Shown: one piece after another, positions 1 through 6,646 of the stretch
How the letters are laid out: every line of letters starts with the position of its first letter
Numbering within the stretch: the stretch's first letter is position 1
DNA from: Methanobrevibacter sp.
GTDB lineage: Archaea > Methanobacteriota > Methanobacteria > Methanobacteriales > Methanobacteriaceae
Assembly (NCBI GenBank): GCA_031261945.1
Contig: JAISIQ010000162.1
Location: forward strand, 1 to 10,176
DNA: 10,176 bases
Direction of reading: 5' to 3'
Program-made: the position numbers and the translations under genes
Notes under the pieces: model-generated
Seen by the model: only the letters and a program-made list of their open reading frames with translations
Databases searched by the model: none
Told to the model about the DNA's origin: nothing

Positions 1-362
1 GAATCATCTACAATTTCAAAATCATATTCCTCCTCTAAATTGGACTTTAAATGTTTATAAGCTTTTTTAACCTTATTGATATCTCCAAGAACTTCTAATT
101 TTTGACTATCATTAGCTTCATTATGAGAATCTTCTTTTTTATGAGAAATTACTCCTCCATTTTCAGCTACAATTCCTCCAGAACAACCAACAAGAACTGC
201 AGTAGCATAAGCATAGAAAAATTCATTACCTGTTACTATTATATCTGGAATTCCTTTATCTTCCACTTTCCTAATAGATTCAATAGCACTTACACAGATT
301 TTTCTACTTTTATCTGTTAGTGTACCATCAATATCAACAGCTATTGCTTTTATACCTTCCAT
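1..362 (-). CDS. Phosphoglycolate phosphatase-like HAD hydrolase (N-terminal part, cut by window edge)
   Basis: This reading frame starts at an ATG at 362-360 and stays open to the left edge, giving about 120 residues that begin MEGIKAIAVDIDGTL. The DxDGT nucleophile motif (D10, D12) and a second HAD motif, IIVTGN at about residues 41-46, identify a Cof/phosphoglycolate phosphatase-type HAD hydrolase. The family in archaea is about 220-230 residues, so roughly the C-terminal half is missing, including the motif III/IV residues. The expected role is cytosolic dephosphorylation of 2-phosphoglycolate or a related small phosphate ester; substrate is assigned by family only. A GAGG ribosome site lies about 8-10 bases upstream of the start. 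It sits 37 bp downstream of hypD on the same strand and is probably co-transcribed with it. No frameshift is visible in the part present. Confidence 0.85.
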   Translation of the reverse strand, partial: MEGIKAIAVDIDGTLTDKSRKICVSAIESIRKVEDKGIPDIIVTGNEFFYAYATAVLVGCSGGIVAENGGVISHKKEDSHNEANDSQKLEVLGDINKVKKAYKHLKSNLEEEYDFEIVDD

Positions 363-368
363 AACCAG

Positions 369-395
369 ATCCTCTATAATAAAATCCCCTATAAT
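369..395 (-). repeat. Duplicated Shine-Dalgarno-like element before the phosphatase gene
   Basis: On the minus strand the short hypD-phosphatase gap contains ATTATAGGGGAT (395-384) followed 15 bp later by ATTATAGAGGAT (380-369), with one mismatch in 12 bases. The second copy supplies the GAGG that is correctly spaced for the start at 362. The first copy supplies a similar GGGGA too far upstream to serve that start. It is probably a small tandem duplication of the ribosome site region. Confidence 0.5.
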
Positions 396-399
396 GAAA

Positions 400-1446
400 C
401 TATAAAGGAGAATAGCGGTGAGCTATATTACAAGTTCCTTCTTTACTAACCATGCATGCTCCAATAGGATTCATAGGAGTACATTCTTTTCTAAATAGCT
501 TACAGTCAGTAGGTTTAGCTATTCCTCTAAGAATTGGACCACATATACATCCTTTTGGTGCTTCTTTAACATCTTTGACAACAATATCGAATTTTTCTCT
601 TGCATTAAATTCTTCAAACTCTGGTTTTATTTCAAGAATTGAATCAGGAATCTTTGGAAAACCTCTCCATTCCCTACTTTTTACATCAAAAACTTCATCT
701 ATAGCTTTTTGAGCCAAAATATTACCTTCATCTTTAACAGCCCTATTATATTCATTGTCTATTTTTGCTTCACCTTTTTTAACTTGGCGAAGAATCATAT
801 ATACCCCCATAAGCACATCAAGAGGATTGAATCCAGCAACAGCTTGAGGAATATTATATTTAGTTGAAAATTTTTCAAATGGTTTAGTTCCAACAATTGT
901 ACAAACATGGCCTGGTTCAATTAAAGCATCGAGATTAGTTTGACCGGAATCAATTAAAAATTGAAGAGCAGGAGGAATCATTCTGTGAGAAGAAAGGACA
1001 GAAAAATTTTCTGGAGGATTAGCTAATATTTCAGAAGCAGTTGTTGGAGCAGTTGTTTCAAATCCAGCAGCTATAAAAACTACTTCATTATCAATTTCAT
1101 TAGCTATTTCAACAGCATTAGCTATTCCATAAACAATTCTAACATCAGCCCCTTCTGCTTTTGCATCAGCAAGAGAGCGATTTGAGCCAGGGACTCTTAG
1201 CATATCTCCAAAAGTAGCTATTGTTACTCCTTTATCCAAAAGTTCAAGAGCTTCATCTATTTCACGAGCAGGAACGCAACATACTGGACATCCAGGACCA
1301 GCTATTACTTCTACTTCTTTTGGAAGGAGAGTTCTAAGACCGTTTTCCATAATTGTATGTTCATGAGAACCACAAACATGCATGATTTTTATTGGTGTAG
1401 AAAGTTTCTCAATTCTACTAACCAATTCTTTAGAAAGATTTTTCAT
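400..1446 (-). CDS. hypD: Hydrogenase maturation protein HypD
   Basis: HypD is the iron-sulfur scaffold that, with HypC, assembles the Fe(CN)2CO group later inserted into [NiFe] hydrogenases; in a methanogen the clients would be enzymes such as the F420-reducing or Eha/Ehb-type hydrogenases. The 348-residue protein is close to the usual length of about 350-370. Visible motifs are CGSHEHTI (C25), GPGCPVCC (C53, C56), a GFETTAPT segment, PGHVCTIVG, and CICGPILRG near the C-terminus. C25, C53 and C56 correspond to the essential cysteines of E. coli HypD (C41, C69, C72) with a constant 16-residue offset. C300, C315, C322 and C339 have the spacing expected for the [4Fe-4S] ligands. A GGTG ribosome site lies 8 bases upstream of the ATG. 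No other hyp gene is next to it; upstream is a 500-bp AT-only spacer, downstream the phosphatase gene. Confidence 0.97.
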   Translation of the reverse strand: MKNLSKELVSRIEKLSTPIKIMHVCGSHEHTIMENGLRTLLPKEVEVIAGPGCPVCCVPAREIDEALELLDKGVTIATFGDMLRVPGSNRSLADAKAEGADVRIVYGIANAVEIANEIDNEVVFIAAGFETTAPTTASEILANPPENFSVLSSHRMIPPALQFLIDSGQTNLDALIEPGHVCTIVGTKPFEKFSTKYNIPQAVAGFNPLDVLMGVYMILRQVKKGEAKIDNEYNRAVKDEGNILAQKAIDEVFDVKSREWRGFPKIPDSILEIKPEFEEFNAREKFDIVVKDVKEAPKGCICGPILRGIAKPTDCKLFRKECTPMNPIGACMVSKEGTCNIAHRYSPL

Positions 1447-1475
1447 TGATAAAACACCAAATTTCTCTTTAAAAT

Positions 1476-1486
1476 TAATATATTTA
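1476..1486 (-). promoter_or_regulatory. Possible TATA box for hypD
   Basis: On the minus strand the sequence TAAATATATTA lies about 30-40 bases before the hypD ATG and resembles an archaeal TATA element. If used, transcription would begin only a short distance before the GGTG ribosome site at 1455-1458. The whole spacer is A/T, so similar words occur elsewhere and the assignment is weak. Confidence 0.25.
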
Positions 1487-1724
1487 TTATTTATTTTAAT
1501 ATTATTTTAATATTTTATTTTAATATCCTATTTAATATTCTTTTTTAGATTATATTTCTATTTTTATTTGTAAATATTAATAAAAATATTATAAAATTTT
1601 ATAAAATTTATTATAATTATTAATCAATTTTATTTTTATATATTTCTATATTTATTTTTATTTTAATATTAATACTATTATAATTATTTATAATTATTAT
1701 ATTAGAATTTATAGTTAGAATTAG

Positions 1725-1844
1725 TATAATTAAAATTAAAATTATGCTTAAAATTATGATTAGAATTATAATTAGAATTATAATTAATATTATAATTAAT
1801 ATTATAGTTACTATTATTAATAAAATTATTATTAATAATAAAAT
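1725..1844 (+). repeat. Degenerate 12-bp tandem repeat array (about 10 units)
   Basis: Reading in 12-base steps from 1725 gives TATAATTAAAAT, TAAAATTATGCT, TAAAATTATGAT, TAGAATTATAAT, TAGAATTATAAT, TAATATTATAAT and TAATATTATAGT (to 1808). The phase continues more loosely through TACTATTATTAA, TAAAATTATTAT and TAATAATAAAAT to 1844. Two central units (1761-1784) are identical. The consensus is TARAATTATAAT, and every unit begins with TA. The array lies between two divergent genes, so it could affect promoter strength, but no function is shown. There are no spacers, so it is not a CRISPR array. Confidence 0.7.
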
Positions 1845-1863
1845 TATAAATATTATGATTATG

Positions 1864-1876
1864 AAATATATTATAA
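1864..1876 (+). promoter_or_regulatory. Possible TATA box for the ABC exporter operon
   Basis: AAATATATTATAA lies about 70-83 bases before the ATPase start and is the best TATA-like word just before the composition changes from pure A/T to mixed sequence near 1896. A start site about 25 bases further on would fall near 1897 and give a leader of about 50 bases containing the ribosome site. Many alternatives exist in this AT-only region. Confidence 0.3.
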
Positions 1877-1936
1877 TTATAAATATTATTAAATAGGCAT
1901 GAACAGCCATTAAAAGTTTACAAGGTAAATAAAACA

Positions 1937-1943
1937 AGGTGAG
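1937..1943 (+). promoter_or_regulatory. Ribosome binding site of the ABC ATPase gene
   Basis: AGGTGAG complements the anti-Shine-Dalgarno end of archaeal 16S rRNA and stands 3 bases before the ATG at 1947. It supports that start; the nearest earlier in-frame sequence is AT-only spacer. Confidence 0.7.
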
Positions 1944-1946
1944 TAA

Positions 1947-2909
1947 ATGAAATATATTATTGAAACAAAAAACATCACAAAACGTTTTGATGATTTTACT
2001 GCTGTTAATTCAATAAACCTAAAAGTGCCAAAAAACTCCGTTTATGGACTTCTTGGACCAAATGGGGCGGGGAAAAGTACTTTAATTTCAATGCTATCTA
2101 CCATTAAAAGTCCAACAGAAGGAACCGCCATTATTAATGGTTATGATATTATAAAAGAAGCTAATGATGTTAGAAGATCAATAGGAATCGTTTTTCAATC
2201 AAGAGCTCTTGATGATATCTTAACTGGAAGAGAACATCTTGAAATGCACGCAGCTCTTTATGGAGTTCCAAAAGATGTAAGGGAAGAAAGAATTGAAGAA
2301 GTCTTAGATTTAATATCTCTTGGGAAAAAAACTGACGAATATACAAAAAACTATTCTGGAGGAATGAAGCGTAGGTTAGAAATAGGAAGAGGATTAATAC
2401 ATCATCCAAAGCTATTATTTTTAGATGAACCAACACTTGGCTTAGATATACAAACAAGAGAAAGTATATGGGAATACATAGAAGAATTAAAAGATAATAA
2501 TGATATAACTGTTCTTTTAACAACACATTATCTTGAAGAAGCAGATAATCTTTGTGATGAAATATCCATTATTGATCATGGAGAAATTATAAAAACTGGA
2601 GCTCCAAAAGAGCTAAAATCTGAACTAAAATCAGATACAATAACCATGACATTAGATAATCCTGAAAAGCTATTATCCCTAATCAAAAATAAGTCAGCTA
2701 TTAATAATTCACTAATCACAGGAGATGAACTTAGATTAATGGTTGCAAAAGGAGAAAATTTCCTTCCTGAAATAATTTCAATAGCTAATACTAATAAATT
2801 ATTTATAAACACAATAGAACTTAAACATCCGAGCCTTGAAGAAGTTTTTATAAAATATACTGGACGTAAAATCACAGACGGGGCAAAAACTGCAGGAGGG
2901 AAAAGATAA
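1947..2909 (+). CDS. ABC exporter ATP-binding subunit, DrrA-like
   Basis: This 320-residue protein is the nucleotide-binding subunit of an ABC-2 type exporter and would power the membrane protein encoded next to it. All ABC ATPase motifs are present: Walker A GPNGAGKST (37-45), Q-loop glutamine Q84, signature YSGGMKR (136-142), Walker B LLFLDEP (156-162) with the D-loop GLD following, and switch histidine H194 in TTHYLEEAD. The length and a C-terminal extension of about 90 residues after the ATPase core match the DrrA (daunorubicin resistance) subfamily, which carries multidrug, antibiotic or lipid-type substrates; the substrate here is unknown. The stop codon overlaps the start of the permease gene by one base, so the two are surely one operon. 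No residue expected for catalysis is missing. Involvement in glycan export is possible from the neighbourhood but not shown. Confidence 0.93.
   Translation: MKYIIETKNITKRFDDFTAVNSINLKVPKNSVYGLLGPNGAGKSTLISMLSTIKSPTEGTAIINGYDIIKEANDVRRSIGIVFQSRALDDILTGREHLEMHAALYGVPKDVREERIEEVLDLISLGKKTDEYTKNYSGGMKRRLEIGRGLIHHPKLLFLDEPTLGLDIQTRESIWEYIEELKDNNDITVLLTTHYLEEADNLCDEISIIDHGEIIKTGAPKELKSELKSDTITMTLDNPEKLLSLIKNKSAINNSLITGDELRLMVAKGENFLPEIISIANTNKLFINTIELKHPSLEEVFIKYTGRKITDGAKTAGGKR
2894..2899 (+). promoter_or_regulatory. Strong ribosome binding site of the permease gene, inside the ATPase gene
   Basis: AGGAGG sits in the final codons of the ATPase gene, 9 bases before the permease ATG at 2909. It is a full Shine-Dalgarno match and fixes the start that overlaps the ATPase stop codon by one base. 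Confidence 0.8.
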
Positions 2910-3673
2910 TGACAGAAATTGAAGGAATATATACAATATGGCTTAGAGAAGCAAAAAGATATATCAGATATAGATCTCGAATTATTACAGCTATTTTTAC
3001 TCCTCTTCTTTGGTTACTTGTTTTTGGAATGGGACTTGGAAGTGCAATAAGGTTTGGTGGAACAGCTGGAGGTTATCAACAATTTATTTATCCAGGAATT
3101 ATTTCTCAAACTATTCTTTTTACATGCATTAGTGCAGGTGTTGGAATAATAATAGATAAACAATATGGATTTTTAAAAGAAATAATGGTAGCTCCATTAT
3201 CAAGATCATCAATAATATTTGGAAAAGCTTTAGGAATCAGTACTGGGGCAATTATACAAACTATAATCCTACTTCTTTTATCATTTGTAGTAGGAGTTCC
3301 TATGACACCATTAATATTTATAGGTTCATTGTTAATAGCTATTTTAATAGCTATTGGGATGAGCGGATTAGGACTATTAATAGCTTCATTCTTAGATAGT
3401 ATGGAAGGTTTTAATCTTGTAATGAGTTTTGTGGTTCTTCCAATTTTTCTCCTTAGTGGAGCATTATTCCCTGTAACAGGATTACCTAGTTGGTTGGAAT
3501 TTATAGTATATTTAGATCCTCTTACTTATGGAGTAGATGCATTAAGAAATATAATTATAGGAGATTCTGTTTTACCTTTAGAAATTAATGCTTTAGTTTT
3601 AATATTTTTTGCAATATTAACTATCGTATTATCTGCATTTATATTTACTAAGAAAGAACAAGATTTAATGTAA
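2909..3673 (+). CDS. ABC-2 type exporter permease, DrrB-like
   Basis: This 254-residue integral membrane protein is the transmembrane partner of the upstream ATPase. It has about six hydrophobic segments, at roughly residues 24-45, 60-82, 105-130, 135-160, 168-188 and 227-247, preceded by a short basic amphipathic N-terminus (about 12-23) as is usual for ABC-2 permeases. The family-typical stretch LSGALFPVTGLPSWL (182-196) followed by DPLTYGVDALR (203-213) is clear and places it in the DrrB/NodJ-type group. Length is normal for that group. Two such subunits would pair with two ATPases in the cell membrane. Exported compound unknown: drug or bacteriocin efflux and export of a glycan or lipid precursor are both possible. 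An 88-bp repeat-bearing spacer follows before the nonulosonate genes. Confidence 0.92.
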   Translation: MTEIEGIYTIWLREAKRYIRYRSRIITAIFTPLLWLLVFGMGLGSAIRFGGTAGGYQQFIYPGIISQTILFTCISAGVGIIIDKQYGFLKEIMVAPLSRSSIIFGKALGISTGAIIQTIILLLLSFVVGVPMTPLIFIGSLLIAILIAIGMSGLGLLIASFLDSMEGFNLVMSFVVLPIFLLSGALFPVTGLPSWLEFIVYLDPLTYGVDALRNIIIGDSVLPLEINALVLIFFAILTIVLSAFIFTKKEQDLM

Positions 3674-3674
3674 T

Positions 3675-3685
3675 CATATATATCA
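3675..3685 (+). promoter_or_regulatory. Possible TATA box for the nonulosonate gene cluster
   Basis: CATATATATCA lies just after the permease stop and about 80 bases before the start at 3762. It resembles an archaeal TATA element, and a start site about 25 bases on would fall inside the 9-bp repeat array. No T-tract terminator separates the two gene groups, so read-through from the exporter operon is also possible. Confidence 0.3.
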
Positions 3686-3692
3686 ATAAATT

Positions 3693-3737
3693 TAACAAAA
3701 CTACTAAAACTAACAAAATTAACAAAATTAACAGAAA
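3693..3737 (+). repeat. 9-bp tandem repeat upstream of the nonulosonate genes (5 units)
   Basis: In 9-base steps the sequence reads TAACAAAAC, TACTAAAAC, TAACAAAAT, TAACAAAAT, TAACAGAAA. Two adjacent units are identical and the others differ at one to three positions. The array is strongly A-rich and nearly free of G on this strand. It lies between the possible TATA box and the start codon at 3762, so changes in copy number would alter the leader of the neuA-like transcript. Confidence 0.7.
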
Positions 3738-3761
3738 TTAAATAAAAAGTAATAGGTCAAT

Positions 3762-5438
3762 ATGTATAAAAATAAAAAAATAATAGCTATTATTCCTGCA
3801 AGAGGAGGATCAAAAGGAATACCTCGAAAAAATATTAGGCTTCTTGCGGGACATCCTCTAATTTCATATGTTATAAATACAGTACAATCTTCAAATTTTG
3901 TAGATGAATTTATTGTAACAACAGAAGATGAAGAAATAGAATTTATTTCAAAAAAATTTGGAGCTAAAACTATAAAAAGAGATGGAAAATTAGCTGATGA
4001 TGATATAACTCTTGATCCTGTTATTTATGATGCTGTAAAAAAATGGGAAAATAAAAACAAAGAAAAATATGATTATATAATTACAATTCAACCTACTTCC
4101 CCACTACTTAAAAGCAAAACATTAGATTTAGCTATTAAACAAATCATTGATGAAAATAAAGATAATTTAATTAGTGTTGTTAATGATCCTCATTTAACTT
4201 GGGGCTATGATGAAATAAATAATAGCTATTATCCATTATACAAAAAAAGAGTAAATCGCCAACAACTTCCCAAATCATTTAAAGAAACAGGAGCTATTTT
4301 CATATCTAAATCAGAATTTATAACTGAAAATTCAAGGTTAGGAACAGATATTAGTTTATTTGAAGTGGAATTTCATGAGAGTATTGATGTAGATAGCTAT
4401 TTAGACTGGTGGATCGCTGAAAAATTACTTAATAAAAAAAGAATCTTAATTAGAGCAGATGCATATCCTGAAATTGGAACTGGACATATATATAGAGGAC
4501 TTAGTTTAGCTTCTAAATTAACAGATCATGAGGTTATGTTTTTATTAAATGAAAATAGCTCTCTTGGAATTGAAATTGTTGAAAATTTCAATTATCCTTA
4601 CATAACACACTCAAAAGAAAATTTAATGGAAAAAATTGAAGAATATGACCCAAATATAATTATAAATGATATTTTAAATACAAAAAAGGAATATATTCAA
4701 AAATTAAAAGAAAATAGCTATTTTGTAGTGAATTTTGAAGATATTGGAAATGGAAGTAAATATGCGGATCTTGTATTTGATGCATTATATGAACATCAAA
4801 TACCTCAAGAAAGCCTTTATTCAGGATATAAATACTATATTTTAAGAGATGAATTTTTTTATCATCCTTTAAAAGAAATCAAACACAAAATCAAAAATAT
4901 TCTTATTACTTTTGGTGGAACTGATCCTAATGATTTAACTCGTAAAGTATTGAATTCATTGCTAGAAAGTAGCTATGATGGAAAGATAACTGTTATTTTA
5001 GGTTTGGGATATAAAGATAAAGAAGGAATTATAGATGACTATCTTCTAAATGAAAATATTGAGATTTTTGAAAATGTTAAAAATATAAGTGAATATATGT
5101 ATGAGTCTGATTTGATTTTTACTTCAGCTGGTAGAACCATGTATGAAGTTGCTTCTTTAGGAATTCCTTGTGTTTGTTTATGTCAAAATGAAAGAGAAGT
5201 GAGTCATTTATTTGGAAATGTTGAAAATGGATTTATAAATATGGGACTTGGAAAAGAAGTATCGGCTAATAAGATTACAGATTTATTAGAAGAACTTTTA
5301 GAAGATTATGATTTAAGATTTGAGATGAATAAAAGAATGACTTCTATTGATCTAACAAATGGATTTAACAATATAATGAATATTATAAAAAAGACATATA
5401 AAGAAAAAAGAAATATAAAAAGGGAGATGAACAAATGA
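3762..5438 (+). CDS. CMP-nonulosonate synthetase fused to PseG-like UDP-sugar hydrolase
   Basis: This 558-residue protein joins two enzymes. Residues 1-225 are a cytidylyltransferase of the NeuA/PseF/LegF family: IPARGGSKGIPRKN (11-24), QPTSPL (110-115), and a later RQQLP...ETGAIFI stretch that matches the family's conserved RQ...NGAIYI region. It would activate a nonulosonic acid with CTP. From about residue 227 a PseG-type GT-B hydrolase begins: RADAYPEIGTGHIYRG, in which H242 matches the catalytic histidine of PseG, then FGGTDPND (384-391) and TSAGRTMYEVAS (454-465). PseG removes UDP from a 2,4-diacetamido-trideoxyhexose. The fusion thus covers steps before and after the NeuB/PseI reaction encoded next, with a 4-bp ATGA overlap. 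The ribosome site (AGGT, 5 bases before the ATG) is weak. The PseG-like half argues against plain N-acetylneuraminate as product, but pseudaminic and legionaminic routes cannot be separated here. Confidence 0.9.
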   Translation: MYKNKKIIAIIPARGGSKGIPRKNIRLLAGHPLISYVINTVQSSNFVDEFIVTTEDEEIEFISKKFGAKTIKRDGKLADDDITLDPVIYDAVKKWENKNKEKYDYIITIQPTSPLLKSKTLDLAIKQIIDENKDNLISVVNDPHLTWGYDEINNSYYPLYKKRVNRQQLPKSFKETGAIFISKSEFITENSRLGTDISLFEVEFHESIDVDSYLDWWIAEKLLNKKRILIRADAYPEIGTGHIYRGLSLASKLTDHEVMFLLNENSSLGIEIVENFNYPYITHSKENLMEKIEEYDPNIIINDILNTKKEYIQKLKENSYFVVNFEDIGNGSKYADLVFDALYEHQIPQESLYSGYKYYILRDEFFYHPLKEIKHKIKNILITFGGTDPNDLTRKVLNSLLESSYDGKITVILGLGYKDKEGIIDDYLLNENIEIFENVKNISEYMYESDLIFTSAGRTMYEVASLGIPCVCLCQNEREVSHLFGNVENGFINMGLGKEVSANKITDLLEELLEDYDLRFEMNKRMTSIDLTNGFNNIMNIIKKTYKEKRNIKREMNK

Positions 5439-6487
5439 AGATATTTTCTAAATCCCCATTTCTAATAGCTGAAATAGGAGTAAATTACTATGATATAGCT
5501 AAAAAAGAAAATATTTCAAATATGGATGCTGCAAAATTAATGATTAAAGAAGCTAAAAATGCTGGTGCTGATGCAGTTAAGTTTCAGAGTTATAAAGCAG
5601 ATACAATAGCTTCTAAAAACTCTCCAGCATATTGGGATAGAGAAGAAGAACCAACTTCTTCACAATATGAGCTATTTAAAAAGTTTGATAGTTTTGGAAA
5701 AGAAGAATATTATGAGTTAAGTAGCTATTGTAAAAATATTGGAATAATGTTTTTATCTACACCTTTTGATTTTGATTCTATTGATTATCTTAATGAAATT
5801 ATGGATTTTTACAAGATATCCTCATCTGATTTAACTAATATTCCATTTATAAAAGCAATAGCTAAAAAACAAAAACCAATAATATTGTCAACAGGAGCAT
5901 CAAGTCTTGAAGAGATAAAGATAGCTATTGAAGCTATTGAAGAAGAAGGAAATGAAAAAATTGGTCTGATGCATTGTGTTTTAGCTTACCCTACTAGATA
6001 TGAAGATGCTAACCTATTAATGATTAAAAACTTAAAAAAGCTATTTCCAAATTATGATATTGGATATTCTGATCATACAAAACCTGATGATGAGATGCTA
6101 GTTTTAACAACTGCCTATCTTTATGGAGCAAATATAATTGAAAAGCATTATACTCTAGATAAAACTCTTAAAGGAAATGATCATTATCATGCAATGGATC
6201 CTGAAGATATAAAACGATTTAAATTAAATATAAGTTTTATAGATAAAATAAATGGACAATATAAAAAAGAACCATTGGAATGTGAAAAAGAAGCTCGGAA
6301 ACAAGCCAGACGCTCAATAATAGCTCTTAGAGATATAGCTATTGGAGAAACGATTACTGAAGATATGTTAACTTTTAAACGCCCCGGAACTGGAATATCT
6401 CCATCAGAAATAGATAAAATTATTGGAAAGCCTGTGAAAATAGCTATTAAAGAAGATGAATTACTAAGTTTTGATATGATAGATTAG
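5435..6487 (+). CDS. neuB: Nonulosonate synthase (NeuB/PseI/LegI family)
   Basis: This 350-residue enzyme should condense a six-carbon amino sugar with phosphoenolpyruvate to form a nine-carbon nonulosonic acid in the cytosol. The N-terminal (beta/alpha)8 barrel shows IAEIGVNYYD, AGADAVKFQSYK, KISSSDLTN, LSTGAS, GYSDHTKPDDE and EKHYTLDK. H214 and H238 fit the two metal-binding histidines of meningococcal NeuB (H215, H236). GNDHYHAMDPED follows. From about residue 285 comes the antifreeze-like SAF domain (RRSIIALRDIAIGETI, RPGTGISPSEIDKIIG), which completes the active site of the partner subunit in this family. Length is standard. The ATG overlaps the upstream stop codon (ATGA), with a GGGAG-type ribosome site 8-9 bases before it, so translation is probably coupled to the NeuA-PseG fusion. 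The symbol is a family name; the true substrate could be the Pse or Leg precursor. Confidence 0.93.
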   Translation: MKIFSKSPFLIAEIGVNYYDIAKKENISNMDAAKLMIKEAKNAGADAVKFQSYKADTIASKNSPAYWDREEEPTSSQYELFKKFDSFGKEEYYELSSYCKNIGIMFLSTPFDFDSIDYLNEIMDFYKISSSDLTNIPFIKAIAKKQKPIILSTGASSLEEIKIAIEAIEEEGNEKIGLMHCVLAYPTRYEDANLLMIKNLKKLFPNYDIGYSDHTKPDDEMLVLTTAYLYGANIIEKHYTLDKTLKGNDHYHAMDPEDIKRFKLNISFIDKINGQYKKEPLECEKEARKQARRSIIALRDIAIGETITEDMLTFKRPGTGISPSEIDKIIGKPVKIAIKEDELLSFDMID

Positions 6488-6551
6488 ATTAATTAATTTA
6501 TTAAAATTATCATTAATATTATAATTTATTATTAATAATTTTATTATTATT

Positions 6552-6635
6552 AATATTAATATTATTGTTATTGTTGTTATTATTACTGTTATTATTACTG
6601 TTGTTATTAGTGTTGTTATTATTATTGTTATTGAT
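6552..6635 (+). repeat. TTA/TTG triplet tract with 12-bp period upstream of the 501-aa gene
   Basis: The neuB-downstream spacer (6488-6646) is AT-only at first and then becomes a T-rich run of TTA, TTG and GTT triplets with hardly any C. In 12-base steps it reads AATATTAATATT, ATTGTTATTGTT, GTTATTATTACT, GTTATTATTACT, GTTGTTATTAGT, GTTGTTATTATT, ATTGTTATTGAT. The two units at 6576-6599 are identical. A stop codon (TGA, 6632-6634) lies in frame just before the downstream start, so the tract is not a coding extension of that gene. As RNA it would be a U-rich leader or a termination region; no hairpin was found. Confidence 0.65.
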
Positions 6636-6646
6636 ATAGGGATTTT

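Larger units (their letters stand above)
1447..1946. other. Divergent AT-rich intergenic spacer of 500 bp
   Basis: This spacer separates hypD (minus) from the ABC exporter genes (plus), so it should hold promoters for both directions. From about 1480 to 1890 it is almost entirely A and T, with many short self-complementary words such as AATATT, TTATAA and TAATATTA, and with a 12-bp tandem repeat in the middle. An isoleucine-only open frame exists on the minus strand but is explained by the repeat. Only the last 50 bases before the ATPase gene have mixed composition. No RNA gene or protein gene could be supported here. Confidence 0.8.

Noticed and set aside
102..320. 72-codon plus-strand open frame
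   Set aside because: It lies antisense to the phosphatase gene, whose HAD motifs are clear, and has no ribosome site or recognisable sequence.
452..712. 86-codon plus-strand open frame
   Set aside because: It is antisense to the conserved C-terminal part of hypD and resembles no protein.
1725..1844. CRISPR array
   Set aside because: The 12-bp units are directly tandem without unique spacers, and no cas gene is present.
1620..1937. 105-codon open frame on the minus strand, almost only isoleucine after its first 15 residues
   Set aside because: It is produced by the A/T repeat lacking stop codons in one phase, has no domain, and covers the probable promoter of the ABC exporter genes.
2170..2875. 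Two minus-strand open frames of 118 and 99 codons
   Set aside because: Both are antisense to the intact ABC ATPase gene with complete Walker and signature motifs.
4420..4445. Artificial joining of two genes (missed stop or frameshift) between the cytidylyltransferase and PseG-like halves
   Set aside because: The frame is continuous with no leftover start, stop or ribosome site at the junction, and both domains are complete, so a true fusion is the simpler reading.
6540..6646. Leucine-rich N-terminal extension (signal anchor) of the 501-aa protein
   Set aside because: A TGA at 6632-6634 lies in frame between the triplet tract and the ATG at 6647.
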